Positions 49,021-59,390 of a stretch of 64,000 nt of DNA are shown here, one piece after another. The stretch is taken from assembly GCF_029542785.1 (NCBI RefSeq), contig NC_083370.1, positions 372,001 through 436,000 on the forward strand, written 5' to 3'. Every line of letters begins with the position of its first letter. Positions within the stretch are counted from its first letter, which is position 1. The DNA is from Malassezia japonica. Lineage: Eukaryota; Basidiomycota; Malasseziomycetes; Malasseziales; Malasseziaceae. A program made the translations under genes and the position numbers. The notes below the pieces were generated by a model. That model had not been told where the DNA came from. It worked only from the letters and a program-made list of their open reading frames with translations, and did not search any database.

Positions 49021-50516
49021 CTATCCATGCGCGTCTTCGCTCTCGCCGGGGCACTCTTGGACGAGCTCGTCGTAGGTGGCATAGCGGTGGCCACAGTGCA
49101 CGCAGTAGGCGTAGACGCCACGCAGCTGCGTATGCGTCAGGTCGAAACGCAGCGAGGCGGGGAGCGAGCAGAAGCGCTCCGCATCGAGGCGGCGCGAGGC
49201 AGGGGGAGGAAGGGAGGTGCGTGGGTCGGGAGAAGACGCTTGCTCAGCGTCCAGTCCCAGTGTTTTCGATGCCTTTTGGAAGCCGAGGCCCACAGGCGCA
49301 TCCGTGTCGGCATTGGCAAGGCCGAGGCCCGCAGATGCACGGGCCTCTGTTGGGGAATCAAGGCCAAAAGGCGCCTCGGCACCGGCGTTGGCCATGCCGA
49401 GGCCGGCCGACACGTCAGTATCGGCGCCCCGTTGAAAGCCAATGCCCGCCGGCCTACCAGCCTTGGCTTTGGCAAAGCCGAGGCCACCGCTTTGGCCATG
49501 GCCGGCATACGCGTCGTGGTCGTCGTGTGCCTCTTGGTCCTGCCCTGCGTTTTGCTCTTGGGCCTGTTCTTGCTGTGGTGCGCCCCCTTGCTCTGGATCC
49601 TTGTGCTCGTCCCCATGCCCTTGGTCTTCTCCTTCACCCTCTCCTCCCTCTAGCAAGGCAAACTCGAGCAAGGTCAGCGCATCCTCCGTCCCGCGCTCGT
49701 TTTCGCGCAAAAACGACTTTTGGTAGTACGCATGGCCCACAGGCAGCGACGACGGATCGAGCCACAGTGGACTGTACTGCGGTTAGCCATGCCACGCACC
49801 TCGACGCCCGCCTCCTCGTCGAGCTCCCGTAGGATCTGGCGCGCTTTTCGTAGCAGCCACTCGGTATGCTTCTGTGCCGCATCCTGCATCTTCCCCCTGC
49901 GGAACGCGTCGGCCTGCGACTCGGGGTCGGCCGGCGCGTCGCGCACGTCGGCTGCCGCCTGGGCGATGCGCCGCGAGAGGTCGGCGTGTCCAATACCGAG
50001 CCGCTTCGGCCCTGCATCGTTCGCCTTGCTAAGCCACCGCTGGTCGGGCGTGATCGGCGCGCGGTGCTCAGTATCCCCCCCCAGCGCCGTGCCCGGCTGG
50101 TATCCCATGGCAAGCATCATGCGCAGCGCCGCGCTGCTTCCGCTGCCCGCTTTCGGCGCCTCGTCGTCGTCCTCGGCGGCGGCGACGCGGTCAATGACGT
50201 TGACGGCCATCCCGAGCTCGCGTGCCTCCTGCTCACCCGCGAGCGGCCCACGCTGCCGCTTGGCGCGCCGCTCGTTTGCCTCCTCCATCTCGCGCCGCTG
50301 GCGCTCCTCGTGCTCTTTGAGTGTTTGCGCCCGTTTCTCGGCATAGGTCATTTGCCGCGGCGCGTCGCCCTGCTCGAGCTGCTGCAAGAGCGAGTCTGAC
50401 ATGTAGTCCTCATCGTCCGACGACGACGGCCGCGCGTCCTCCCCCTTCTCCGCCTCCCCCGCCTCCGCCTCGGCCTTCCACGCCGCGAGCGCGTCGGCGA
50501 GCGACCGCTTCTTCAT
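49021..50516 (-). CDS. G-patch protein of the GPATCH11 family (DUF4187)
   Basis: 490 residues from exons 49800-50516 and 49021-49776 with a 23-nt intron; splicing joins EEAGVE to YSPLWLDPSSLPVGHAY. N-terminal coiled region, a degenerate G-patch (LRMMLAMGYQPGTALGG) and the C-terminal DUF4187 zinc-like segment (YAYCVHCGHRYATYDELVQECPG). In between, an unusual low-complexity block with repeated GLG or GIG units (about residues 310-400). The human relative is linked to kinetochores and RNA helicase partners; role in fungi unknown. Starts 21 bp after the ERG10 stop on the same strand. Confidence 0.82.
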
Positions 50517-50537
50517 AGTGGAGGTTCTACGCACGGA

Positions 50538-51748
50538 CTACAAACGCTGCAGGACCACTGCCGAGGCGCCGCCGCCGCCCTGTCTTAGCCATAGTACGTA
50601 CGTTGCAGACGCTAGCCACGCCAAACTCTCCCGGCTTGAGGGCGTGTGCGAGGGTGACCATAATCCGCGAGCCCGACGATCCGATCGGGTGGCCGAGCGA
50701 GACGCCGCCACCGAGCGTGTTGACCTTGGCCACGTCCAGCCCGAGGATCTGGGCGTTGGCGAGGGCCACTACCGAGAATGCCTCGTTGATCTCAAACAGC
50801 GCGATCTGGTCGATGGAGAGTCCTGCACGCTCGAGGGCGATGGGAATCGCCTTGGCTGGCGCGATGCCAAAGTCGACCGGCGCACGCGCCGCGTCCGCCG
50901 TCGCTGGGTGAGCATGAAAACGTACCAATCACCTTGGCGATCGCCCGCAGGTTGTGCTGTGCGACTGCCTTGTGGCTCGCGAGGATCAGTGCACTTGCGC
51001 CGTCGTTGAGCGAGCTGGCGTTGGCCGCCGTCACCGTGCCGTCCTTGAGGAAAGCAGGGCGCAGCGTCGTGAGCTTGTCCTTGTTGAGCTTTTTGTACTC
51101 CTCGTCCTCCTTCACGACCGTCTCGCCCTTGCGGTCGCGGATCGTGACCGGGGCAATTTCGTCGGCGAACGCGCCGGCGCTCCAGGCGGCCGACGCGCGG
51201 TCGTACGACTGCAAGGCGTACGCATCCTGCGCCTCGCGCGTGATGCCGTGCTCCTTGGCCGTGTTTTCCGCACAGAGACCCATGTGCTGGTGGTCGAGCG
51301 CGTCGGTGAGGCCGTCCTTGAGGATCGCGTCCGAGGCCGTTGCGTCGCCAAACGCCAGCCCGCCGCGCGGCAGGTAGAACGGCGACTGGCTCATGCTTTC
51401 CATGCCGCCGACGAGCATCACGTCGCGCAGGCCCAGCTGGATGGACTGCGTCGCGAGCGCCGCGGCCTTCATGCCGCTCGCGCACACCTTGTTCACGGTC
51501 GTGGCCTCAGTCGTGTCCGGGCACCCCGCGCGGAGCACGACCTGGCGCGCGGGCGCCTGCCCCAGGTTTCCCTGGAGGACGCAGCCAAAGTAGGCCTCTT
51601 CCACGTCGCTCGGCTGGATCCCCGCGCGCTCAATCGCGGCCTTGGCCGCGACCACGCCGAGATCCACCGCACCCTGGCTCTTGAGCACACCCTGGAATGC
51701 GCCCACCGGCGTGCGCACCGCCGACACAATCAGCACCTCGTTGCTCAT
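50538..51748 (-). CDS. ERG10: Acetyl-CoA C-acetyltransferase (acetoacetyl-CoA thiolase)
   Basis: First step of the mevalonate/ergosterol pathway. Exons 50926-51748, 50602-50903 and 50538-50579, both introns 22 nt. The 388-residue product has the nucleophile Cys in KVCASGMKA, then [21 protein letters not shown] and the final catalytic Cys in SVCNGGGGAS. The last motif is created by intron 2, which falls between Asn and the Gly run. Length matches cytosolic Erg10. The C-terminus (VVLQRL) is not an obvious peroxisomal signal. Confidence 0.96.
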
Positions 51749-51777
51749 CGTTGAGATGCACCCCACACTTTCGCCGC

Positions 51778-51783
51778 CACGTG
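51778..51783. promoter_or_regulatory. GCCACGTGGC E-box, ERG10/MMS2 promoter
   Basis: Ten-base palindrome GCCACGTGGC in the 60-bp gap between divergent starts at 51748 and 51809. Confidence 0.55.
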
Positions 51784-51808
51784 GCTCGGTCCGTCGCAGG
51801 TGACCACA

Positions 51809-52294
51809 ATGGCGCAAGGTACGTGCGCGTGCTAACGCAGTCCCCCGCAACTTTCGCCTGCTCGAGGAGCTCGAGAAAGGCGAGAAAGGCCTCGGAAATG
51901 GCTCGTGCTCGTACGGCCTGGACGAGAACGACGACATTTGTACGTCTTTTCCCTAACGCAGTAATGTCCAAGTGGAATGCGACGATTCTTGGCCCGAGCA
52001 ACTCGGTGCACCAAAACCGGATCTATTCGCTGCGCCTCCTCTGTGGCGAGCGCTACCCCGATCAGCCGCCCGAGGTGTGGTTCGAGACAAAGATCAACCT
52101 GCCGTGCGTCCGCCAGGCGGACGGCAAGGTCGACCCGTCGCAGTTTGCGCCGCTCGCACGCTGGCGCCGCGACTTTACCATGGAGAGCGTTCTGACCGAG
52201 CTGCGTCGGTATGTTTTCGTGCTAAGACAGGGAAATGGCGCTGCCCAACAACCGCAAGCTGCCGCAGCCGCCCGAGGGATCTACGTATACATAG
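51809..52294 (+). CDS. MMS2: Ubiquitin E2 variant Mms2
   Basis: Catalytically inactive E2 that pairs with Ubc13 to build Lys63 chains in post-replication repair. Exons 51809-51818, 51841-51939, 51962-52208 and 52231-52294; three 22-nt introns. The first coding exon has only ten bases. Splicing gives [20 protein letters not shown], then [15 protein letters not shown], and finally [19 protein letters not shown]. 139 residues. The active-site Cys of true E2s is absent, as in all Uev proteins. The TAG directly abuts the RRP4 stop on the other strand. Confidence 0.95.
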
Positions 52295-53329
52295 CTACTG
52301 CAGGCCAAGAGCGATTTGCTCCGCGAGGCGCCGGCCCGCTGCCGACGTCGCGTCGCACGGTGTATCGCTCGCCTCGACGAGCGCGCAGCCCTGCTCGATC
52401 GCCGCCTCGGTGACCGGCAGCGAGTAGTGCGCGAGGATGGTCAGGACAAAGCATACGAGCGAGATGGCACTTCGGGTGCTGGGGGGAATCGTCTCGTTCA
52501 CATCGCTGTAGACGCCGTCGACGTCCATCGCAACCCCGCGGCCATTGGGGCCGACGATCTCGGTGACCTCGCCCTCGCCTTCCGCCTTGGTCACGTCAAA
52601 GGGGATGTGCTTTGCGACCCAGATCAGGCCATTCAAGCCCAGCACCAGGTCCACGGCGCCGTCGTGGAGCTGCGCCAGGGTCAAAAAGTGGCTCTTGTGC
52701 CGCCGCACGAGCACCGGCGGCACCGAGACCAGCGCACCGTTGCGCAGCTTGCCGTACCGCAGCGAGCGCGTATGCAGGCCTACACTCCCGTCCTGAAAGA
52801 GGGACTGGACCTCGGCAACGAGCAGATCGCCTTCCTGGAAAAAGGCGCGCATCTGCAGCTCGTCCGACTCGAGCTTTTTGCGCTGCACACCACCCGGCAG
52901 GTTGATCGACGAGAGGAGCAGCGACGCATCCGTCTTGCTCCCGATATCCACCTTCCACCGCCGCGCCTGCACCTCGGTGATGCGGCCCACGACCAGGTCG
53001 CCGACCTCGGGGCGGTAGCGCGTGCGCACCGGGCGCACGCTAATCAGCTTGTTCACACGGTCCACCGAACCGCTCAGCAGCGACACAATCTCGCTGTACG
53101 TAGGGTCAATGTAGCAGCCGTGGCCGCGCATGTACAGCGTGCTCGACGCCACGGCCTGGCCGGGCATCGCAACCAGCGATCCGCTGTCCTGCTCCTCGTA
53201 CAGCGCATCGTCCGGCACACGCTCACCCGCATCCGACGCATGCGCTGGGCCATCGCCCGAGCAGTGCACGTACGCACCGGCGGCGCCCGCATGGGCCCCG
53301 GCACGCACCACCGAAAAAGGCGCTGCCAT
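52295..53329 (-). CDS. RRP4: Exosome cap subunit Rrp4
   Basis: RNA-binding cap protein of the RNA exosome. 344 residues, single exon, start MAAPFSVVRAG. N-terminal domain (DPTYSEIVSLLSGSVDRVNKL), S1 domain (GDLVVGRITEVQARRWKVDIGS), and a KH domain with the GLNGLIWV signature. C-terminal helical part contains YSLPVTEAAIEQGC. Divergent from CWC22 with 36 bp between starts. Confidence 0.95.
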   Translation of the reverse strand: MAAPFSVVRAGAHAGAAGAYVHCSGDGPAHASDAGERVPDDALYEEQDSGSLVAMPGQAVASSTLYMRGHGCYIDPTYSEIVSLLSGSVDRVNKLISVRPVRTRYRPEVGDLVVGRITEVQARRWKVDIGSKTDASLLLSSINLPGGVQRKKLESDELQMRAFFQEGDLLVAEVQSLFQDGSVGLHTRSLRYGKLRNGALVSVPPVLVRRHKSHFLTLAQLHDGAVDLVLGLNGLIWVAKHIPFDVTKAEGEGEVTEIVGPNGRGVAMDVDGVYSDVNETIPPSTRSAISLVCFVLTILAHYSLPVTEAAIEQGCALVEASDTPCDATSAAGRRLAEQIALGLQ

Positions 53330-53365
53330 CGTCGAAAGTGGCTTAGTCAGCCATCTTCTGCGACC

Positions 53366-55633
53366 ATGGAGGAGCGGACGGCGAAGCGGAAGCGCTCCGT
53401 CTCGCCGGAGGCGACTGGCGAGGGGCTGCGGAACGCGCTTGCAAAGCTCGCCGAGACGCGTGCGGGTGGCGCGTATGTGCCGCCTGCGCGCCTCAAGGCG
53501 CTCATGGCCGAGGCCGCGCGCGCGGATCCCGGCAGTGTCGAGTTTCAGCGCATGAGCTGGGAGGCGCTGCGCAAGAGCATTACGGGTCTCGTGAACAAGG
53601 TCGCGGCCGATAACATCAAGCATATCGTGCCTGAGCTGTTTGCAGGCGCGAACCTCATCCGCGGACGCGGCCTCTTTTGCCGCTCGATCATGCACGCCCA
53701 GGAGTTTTCGTTGCCCTTTACGCCGGTGTTTGCGGCGCTCGCGGCGATCGTGAATACCAAGCTGCCGTTTGTCGGCGAGCTGCTCGTGACGCGGCTCGTG
53801 TCGCAGTTCCGCCGCTCGTTCCGCCGGAACGACAAGCCCAAGTGCCATGCGACGCTGCAGTTCTTGGCGCATCTCGTGAATCAGCGGGTGGCGCACGAGC
53901 TGCTCGCGCTCGAGATCCTCGTGCTTCTGCTCGAGCATCCCACGGACGATAGCGTCGAGTTGGCTGTCGCATTCATGCGCGAGGTCGGCCAGTTCCTGTC
54001 GGAAGAGGCGCCCAAGGCGAGCCACTCGGTCTTTGACCGCTTCCGCGCGGTGCTGTACGAAGGCGAGATCTCGCTGCGTGTGCAATACATGGTCGAGGTG
54101 CTCGCACAGACGCGCAAGGACAGGTTTAAGGATAATCCCAGGATTGCCGAGCAGCTCGATCTTGTGGAAGAGGACGACCAAATCACGCACCAGATTGGCC
54201 TCGACGACGAGCTGCGCCTGGAAGAGGGGCTGAACATCTTCAAGCCGGACCCCGACTACCTCGCGAACGAGGAAAAGTACCGCGCGATCAAGGCCGAGAT
54301 CCTCGGCGAGGACAGCGACGAGGGCAGCACGGCCGACGACGAGGAAGAAGAGGAGGACGACGAGGAAGAGGAGGAGGAGGCCGCTGCCGCCGAGACGCAG
54401 CTCGATATCCAGGACCGCACCGAGACGAACCTGGTCAACCTGCGCCGCACAATCTACCTCGTGATCATGTCGTCGCTCGACTTTGAAGAGTGCGTGCACA
54501 AGCTGCTCAAGCTCCAAGTGCGCGAAGACCTGCAGATCGAGCTGTGCAACATGGTGATCGAGTGCTGCTCGCAGGAGCGCACCTATGCCAAGTTCTACGG
54601 GCACATTGGCGAGCGCCTGTGCAAGCTGCACCGCGTCTGGTCGGGTCTGTTCGAGCAGTGTTTCCGCACCTATTACGATACCATCCACCGCTACGAAACG
54701 AACCGCCTGCGCAACATTGCGCGCTTCTTTGGCTCGCTTTTGGCCACCGACAGCATCTCCTGGTCGAGCTTTGAGATTGTGCACATGACCGAGGACGACA
54801 CGACGTCCTCGTCGCGTATCTTTATCAAGATCCTCTTTAGCGAGCTCCAGTCCTTGCTTGGCGTCAAGACGCTCGTCGAGCGCTTCTCGGAGCCGAGCAT
54901 GCAGCACGACTTTGCCAACATGTTCCCGCTCGACCACCCGAAGAATACGCGCTTCTCGATCAACTACTTTACAAGTATCGGCCTCGGTGCCATCACCGAG
55001 AACATGCGCGAACACCTCAAAAACGCGCCCAAGATGATTATGGAGCAGCGCGAGGCAGAGCTCGCGGCACGCCGTGCAGACGACTCCGAGTCGTCGCTGT
55101 CGGACTCGGCGAGCTACTCGAGCTACTCGAGCTACTCGTCCCGGTCGTACTCGCGCTCGCCATCGAGGGGACGGTCGTATTCGCGCTCGCCGAGGGGGCG
55201 GTCGTACTCGCGCTCGCCATCGAGGGGCCGGTCGTATTCGCGCTCGCCCCGCGGCCGGTCGTACTCGCGCTCGCCATCCCGCGACCGATCCTACTCGCGC
55301 TCGCCCCGAGGCCGCTCCTATTCGCGCTCCTACTCGCGGTCGCCGCGCCGCTCCTACTCTCGTTCGTACTCGCGGTCGCCGCGCCGCTCCTACACGCCGT
55401 CGCCGCGCCGATCGTATCGGTCGGTCTCCCGATCGCCGACCCGATCGCCTTCGTATCGTGATCGCCGGCGCTCGTACAGCCGCTCGCCCTCGCCGCCGCG
55501 GCGTACGTACCGCGAGCGCTCGCCCCCGCGCTCGCCCCCGCGCGACCGCGCGGCGCCACGCAGCGCCGCCCGGCCGCCGGGTCCGCCGCCGCTGCCGCCG
55601 GGCCCGCCTCCACCTCGTCCCCCGATTTCGTAG
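53366..55633 (+). CDS. CWC22: Spliceosome factor Cwc22
   Basis: MIF4G-domain protein needed for the first catalytic step of splicing and, in many eukaryotes, for loading the exon-junction complex helicase eIF4A3. 755 residues, single exon. MIF4G domain from about residue 55 to 260 (VNKVAADNIKHIVPELFAG...). An acidic linker (DDEEEEEDDEEEEEEA) is followed by an MA3 domain (about 360-480) and then a long RS domain of repeated SRSYSRSPR units (55120-55540). Confidence 0.96.
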   Translation: MEERTAKRKRSVSPEATGEGLRNALAKLAETRAGGAYVPPARLKALMAEAARADPGSVEFQRMSWEALRKSITGLVNKVAADNIKHIVPELFAGANLIRGRGLFCRSIMHAQEFSLPFTPVFAALAAIVNTKLPFVGELLVTRLVSQFRRSFRRNDKPKCHATLQFLAHLVNQRVAHELLALEILVLLLEHPTDDSVELAVAFMREVGQFLSEEAPKASHSVFDRFRAVLYEGEISLRVQYMVEVLAQTRKDRFKDNPRIAEQLDLVEEDDQITHQIGLDDELRLEEGLNIFKPDPDYLANEEKYRAIKAEILGEDSDEGSTADDEEEEEDDEEEEEEAAAAETQLDIQDRTETNLVNLRRTIYLVIMSSLDFEECVHKLLKLQVREDLQIELCNMVIECCSQERTYAKFYGHIGERLCKLHRVWSGLFEQCFRTYYDTIHRYETNRLRNIARFFGSLLATDSISWSSFEIVHMTEDDTTSSSRIFIKILFSELQSLLGVKTLVERFSEPSMQHDFANMFPLDHPKNTRFSINYFTSIGLGAITENMREHLKNAPKMIMEQREAELAARRADDSESSLSDSASYSSYSSYSSRSYSRSPSRGRSYSRSPRGRSYSRSPSRGRSYSRSPRGRSYSRSPSRDRSYSRSPRGRSYSRSYSRSPRRSYSRSYSRSPRRSYTPSPRRSYRSVSRSPTRSPSYRDRRRSYSRSPSPPRRTYRERSPPRSPPRDRAAPRSAARPPGPPPLPPGPPPPRPPIS
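55120..55540 (+). repeat. Tandem RS repeats in the CWC22 C-terminus
   Basis: Roughly nine-to-twelve-residue units of the form (G)RSYSRSP(R/S), repeated more than a dozen times and visible at DNA level as near-identical TCGTACTCGCGCTCGCC blocks. Repeat length is likely variable between strains. Confidence 0.85.
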
Positions 55634-55649
55634 CCGTCTGTGCGCCACC

Positions 55650-57296
55650 ATGTCGCGTGTGCGTGGGCCGACGTCTGCGCTCACCGAGTTCTTAAAAGTA
55701 GGTAGAATGGCTCATGGTAGGAACGAGGGATCCGTGCTCCTGCTTCGAGTCGGTACCAGCGCATTGAGCGCGAGACGCAGGGCGAAGAGGCCGACGAGGC
55801 CGACGAGGCGCAAGACGACGCACAGGATACGCCACGCGCCAAGCGCCCCGTGCCCGCTGGCTCGTCGCTCAACTTTGACGAGGAAGAGGACGAGGTGGTT
55901 GAGCTGCCTCCGCCCAAAAAGGCCAAGGCGCGCAAAGCGACCAAGGCCGGCGAGCGCGTGTCGTGCGGCCGCTGCGACAAAGCCTTCTCGGCGACGCGCT
56001 ATACCCGGCAGGACCCTACGCTCGGCCCGCTGTGCTACGAGTGCAACGCATCCGTGCCGAAGCCTGCGCCCCCGCCGAAGCCCGCGCGCCGCGGGCCACG
56101 CAAGGCGGGCAACGTCGTGGAGACGAAAGCCGTGATGCCGTCCCTGCAGTCGCTCAGTATCAACGTACGTCGCGCTACTTACGCAGGTCATTGCACAGAG
56201 TATCGATAGTATCCAGGCGCTTGGGCCGCTGAGCACACGCAACCTCGACGCGATCAGCAAGGTGATCAGCAAGAACCGCCGCCTGACGCCGCGCACGATG
56301 CAGCTTTTCTTGTCGCGCGAAGCGACGCGCCTTGCGCTGTACGACTGCAGCGCGGTGACCTCGGAAGCGTTCCAGACGATCCCGCACTTTGCGCCGAACC
56401 TCGAAGAAGTCGTCCTGCAGTACTGCGGCCAGCTCGACAATGCGGCGTTCGAGGCGCTCGGGCGGCTGACGCACCTGCAGGTCCTCGATCTGTACGGCCC
56501 TTACCTCGTGCGCAAAGAGGTGTGGCTCACATTCCTCGCCGCGCATGGCGCACGCCTGCGTGCGCTCAAGCTGCGCGAGACGCCGCGGTTCGACAAGGCG
56601 TGCGTCGAGGCGCTGGTGACGCATGCGCCGCAGCTCCAGGAGCTGGGCCTCGCGCAGATCGGTCCGCTGGACGACGCGTGCGTCGCGCTGCTAAAGGGTC
56701 TGAAGCACCTGTCCTACCTCGACCTATCGCAGCCCGGCGTGTCTGCGCCGGGCGTGCCGCCTGCATCGCTGCACGACGAGAGCGTGCTGCCGCTCGTACA
56801 GAGCCTCGCGCCGTGCCTCGAGGTCTTGCGGCTGGACCGCAATGCGGCGCTCTCGGACGCGATGGGCGCAGCCCTGGCGCAGTGCACACTGCGCGTCCTC
56901 AGCGTCGACCACTGCGGCGTCTCGAGCGAGGCGTGGGCGCAGTGCTTTGACGCAATGCCCAAGAAGCAGCTCGAAGAAGTGTACCTGAGCCACTGCGACG
57001 TGAGCGACGCGGCGCTCCACGCGCTCGTCCAAGACGCTCCTCGCCTGCGCGTGCTGAGCGTCAACAGTGCCGATGCGCTGACGCCTGCGGCGTTTGCGCG
57101 CCTCGCCGAGGTGCTGCCGCCCCTCGAGGTACTCGACGTGAGCTTTGTGCGCTGCATTGACGACGGCATCCTCACGATGCTCGCGAAAAACGTGCCGACG
57201 CTGCAGACGCTCTACCTCTTTGGTTGCAACAAGGTGACGCCCACGTTTCAGAGCGAGCACCTGACGATTATCGGTCGCGAGCGTGGCCGTAGCTAA
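55650..57296 (+). CDS. RAD7: Nucleotide excision repair protein Rad7
   Basis: LRR partner of Rad16 in global-genome repair of silent chromatin. Exons 55650-55697, 55721-56164 and 56187-57296; introns 23 and 22 nt. 533 residues. N-terminus MSRVRGPTSALTEFLKERGI (junction restored by intron 1) is the Rad7 signature. A CxxC...CxxC zinc-like element (CGRCDKAF, CYEC) follows at about residue 110-140, then F-box-like and leucine-rich repeats to the end. Begins 16 bp after the CWC22 stop; its stop overlaps that of ARP10 by two bases. Confidence 0.92.
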
Positions 57297-58515
57297 TGTA
57301 CATCTGTCCGCCATTGCGCGCGCGAAACGTGCTGGACGCCGCTCGTGCCTAGGCTTGCCGCGAGGCTCCCGCCGGTCCATGCGAGGAGGTTCGGGGGAAT
57401 CGGCAGCATGCGCGGCGCGTCGGGCGGCCCCGCATTCAGGACACGCACACGCAGCGGGGGCAGCGCGCCTTGGCCGACCTGGCCGGCGCTCGGCAGCGGC
57501 GTATTCAGCTCGTCTTCGAGGCGGTGCGCAAAGTGGGGCAGCTGTGCCGTGCCGCCCGCGAGGACCACTGCATCGAGGATGTCGCGGCGGACGTCGAGCG
57601 GCAGGCGCGTGATGCACTGGCGGACGCACGCGACAATTCCTAGCTCGTCCTCGTCGCCATTCTCCCATAGCGCCTCGCAGGCGGCCGTGCGGATCCACCC
57701 TGGGAGGCGCACCTGCCCTTTTGTCGTGCGCACCGCCACGTCCTCGGCGCGGCCCGCGCCGTATGCCTCCTTCATCGCCTCGACGTCGAGCGGCAGGGAG
57801 CAGTCGCACGATGCGGGCGGCCGCTCGCCTACGACGAGCGCCTCGGTCGTGAGGCGATGCACCACCTCGCCGAGCTGCTCGTCGAGTGGCGCGCCATCCG
57901 CCGCTCCGTACGTACCCACGAGTGCCTCGACAGCAATGTGCAGCCGGCGCCCCGCGCGCGGCGTGCTTGCGAGGCAGCTGTGCATCGGCCGCCCTGCATA
58001 GATCGGCATCACACACGTCTCCCAGTACCCGACGTCGACGACCAGCCCCGAGTTGCGCCCCGTCGCAAGGAGCGCGAGGGTATGTGTGTCCACGAACGAC
58101 ACGCTCGGCGCCTGCGTCAGCCTCGGCACCTACCCCCATGTTCCCCAGGAGGACGCCGCAGAGCGCGTCCTGCAGCGCCTCGATCCACAGCGGGCTATGT
58201 ACCAGCAGCACAGGATACGTCCGTGCATCGCACAAAAGCTCCCTGCGTCAGTCGCGCGACGTACTCTTGGTATACGCTGCGGAGGATGCGCACGAGACAC
58301 CGCACGAGATCGCGCCGCTTCTCCTGCAGCGCCCGTGCGTTTTCGGCGAGCATCCAGTTTGGCTCGTACAGCGCGTCGACGCGCCGCCCCAGCACGCGCG
58401 ACGCGGCCTGCGCCACGTCAAACAGTGCGCGGGGCGCCGCCTCGCCGCTCATCCCCGCGCGGCATACGCGGCTCCCAATCTCGAGCACGACGCGCTCGTC
58501 GGGCCGTGCGGTCAT
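57293..58515 (-). CDS. ARP10: Actin-related protein Arp10/Arp11 (dynactin pointed end)
   Basis: Exons 58265-58515, 58134-58242 and 57293-58111, two 22-nt introns. 392 residues. Opening RVVLEIGSRVCRAGMSGEAAPRALF is the actin-like phosphate-1 region in its divergent Arp10 form. Splicing provides YQEELLCDARTYPVLLVHSP and then NMGAPSVSFVDTHTLALLATG. The second phosphate loop is VVDVGYWETCVMPIYAG. In dynactin, Arp10/Arp11 caps the pointed end of the Arp1 filament. Assignment rests on divergence pattern and length, so another divergent ARP is possible. Confidence 0.8.
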
Positions 58516-58532
58516 AAGTGGAGGACTATGTG

Positions 58533-59358
58533 CTACAGGCTGGGTGAGTAGAGTGACGTACGCCGTGCCTCGTTCCACTGTGGTTAGTAGCACAACGTAC
58601 AGTTCTCGCGAATCTCTTTCGTATGTTCGTCAAAGTACTGCGTCAGTCGTTGCACGTACGCGCTTAATCTTTTTGTTAAAGTGCTTGTTCTTTTCGTTGA
58701 TATACGTGATTTCCGCGTCGGGGTCGTCTTCTCTCCGGCGGGAGCGGCGGCGGATCTGGTCCTGTCTGGGGTCAGCAAAAACACGCACTCGTTGTTCAGG
58801 TGCGAGACGAGGCGGTCGACTGCCGCGTCGTCCGGCTTGTGGGCGCCATAGGTGGCCACCGCCGCCGGGACATTTGCCTCGGCCGCCGGGACGAGGCCGC
58901 GCTCCGAGGTGCGCACGACCTGCCGCTCGTCCTCTTGCTCTTTCTGCTTTGCGTACGCCGCCGTGTCGGGCTTGAGCTGCCGGATCTGGCGCTGGTACGA
59001 CCGCTCGGCGAGGTCCTGAAAGTCTGGGTGAGTCGGGCGACGTACCAATTGCGCCCTTGTCGCGTGTCTGCTCCTTATCTTCAAGCTTCTTTTCCCATGC
59101 CTCGTTCTCCTCAATCGAGTACTGCATCGCACGGTGGCGCTCGACGTCCTTGCCGGCCTCGCGCATGTCGCGCTCGTCGAGCAGGCGCTCGGCCTTGGCG
59201 AGCTTGCGGTTCGTGCCGACGGAGTGCTTCTGAGACGACTGGCGTCGCGACGCCTGCTCTTCCGCGACATCGCTGCGGTTCGCCGACGCGGACGCGCTCA
59301 TCTTCGCCTGCAGCTGCTGCAGACGCGCGCGGCGACTCGCCTGGCGCTCGTCGTCCAT
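58533..59358 (-). CDS. SYF2: Pre-mRNA splicing factor Syf2
   Basis: Component of the Prp19/NTC complex. Six exons: 59046-59358, 58789-59023, 58660-58765, 58601-58637, 58562-58577 and 58533-58539; introns 22, 23, 22, 23 and 22 nt. 237 residues. Helical charged protein; GAIDFQDLAERSYQRQI and LNNEQDQIRRRSRRRE span junctions. The last three exons are 37, 16 and 7 nt and yield YFDEHTKEIRENLERGTAL, matching the conserved Syf2 C-terminus; without the last two introns the protein would end prematurely as ENCTLCY. Divergent from UPF3. Confidence 0.93.
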
Positions 59359-59372
59359 GTCGTGAGAAAAGC

Positions 59373-59378
59373 CACGTG
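59373..59378. promoter_or_regulatory. GCCACGTGGC E-box, SYF2/UPF3 promoter
   Basis: GCCACGTGGCTCCC in the 32-bp gap between divergent starts at 59358 and 59391. Confidence 0.55.
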
Positions 59379-59390
59379 GCTCCCTCCACG

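Noticed and set aside
52295..55684. Very long open frames antisense to known genes (e.g. opposite CWC22, ErdS 16040-18379, MIC60 42797-44842, MSM1 19398-22079)
   Set aside because: GC-rich codon usage leaves antisense frames open; these are Arg/Ala/Leu-rich, have no domains, and lie exactly opposite well-identified proteins.
58590..58640. SYF2 ending as ENCTLCY without further splicing
   Set aside because: Two more tiny introns restore the family-conserved ENLERGTAL end exactly.
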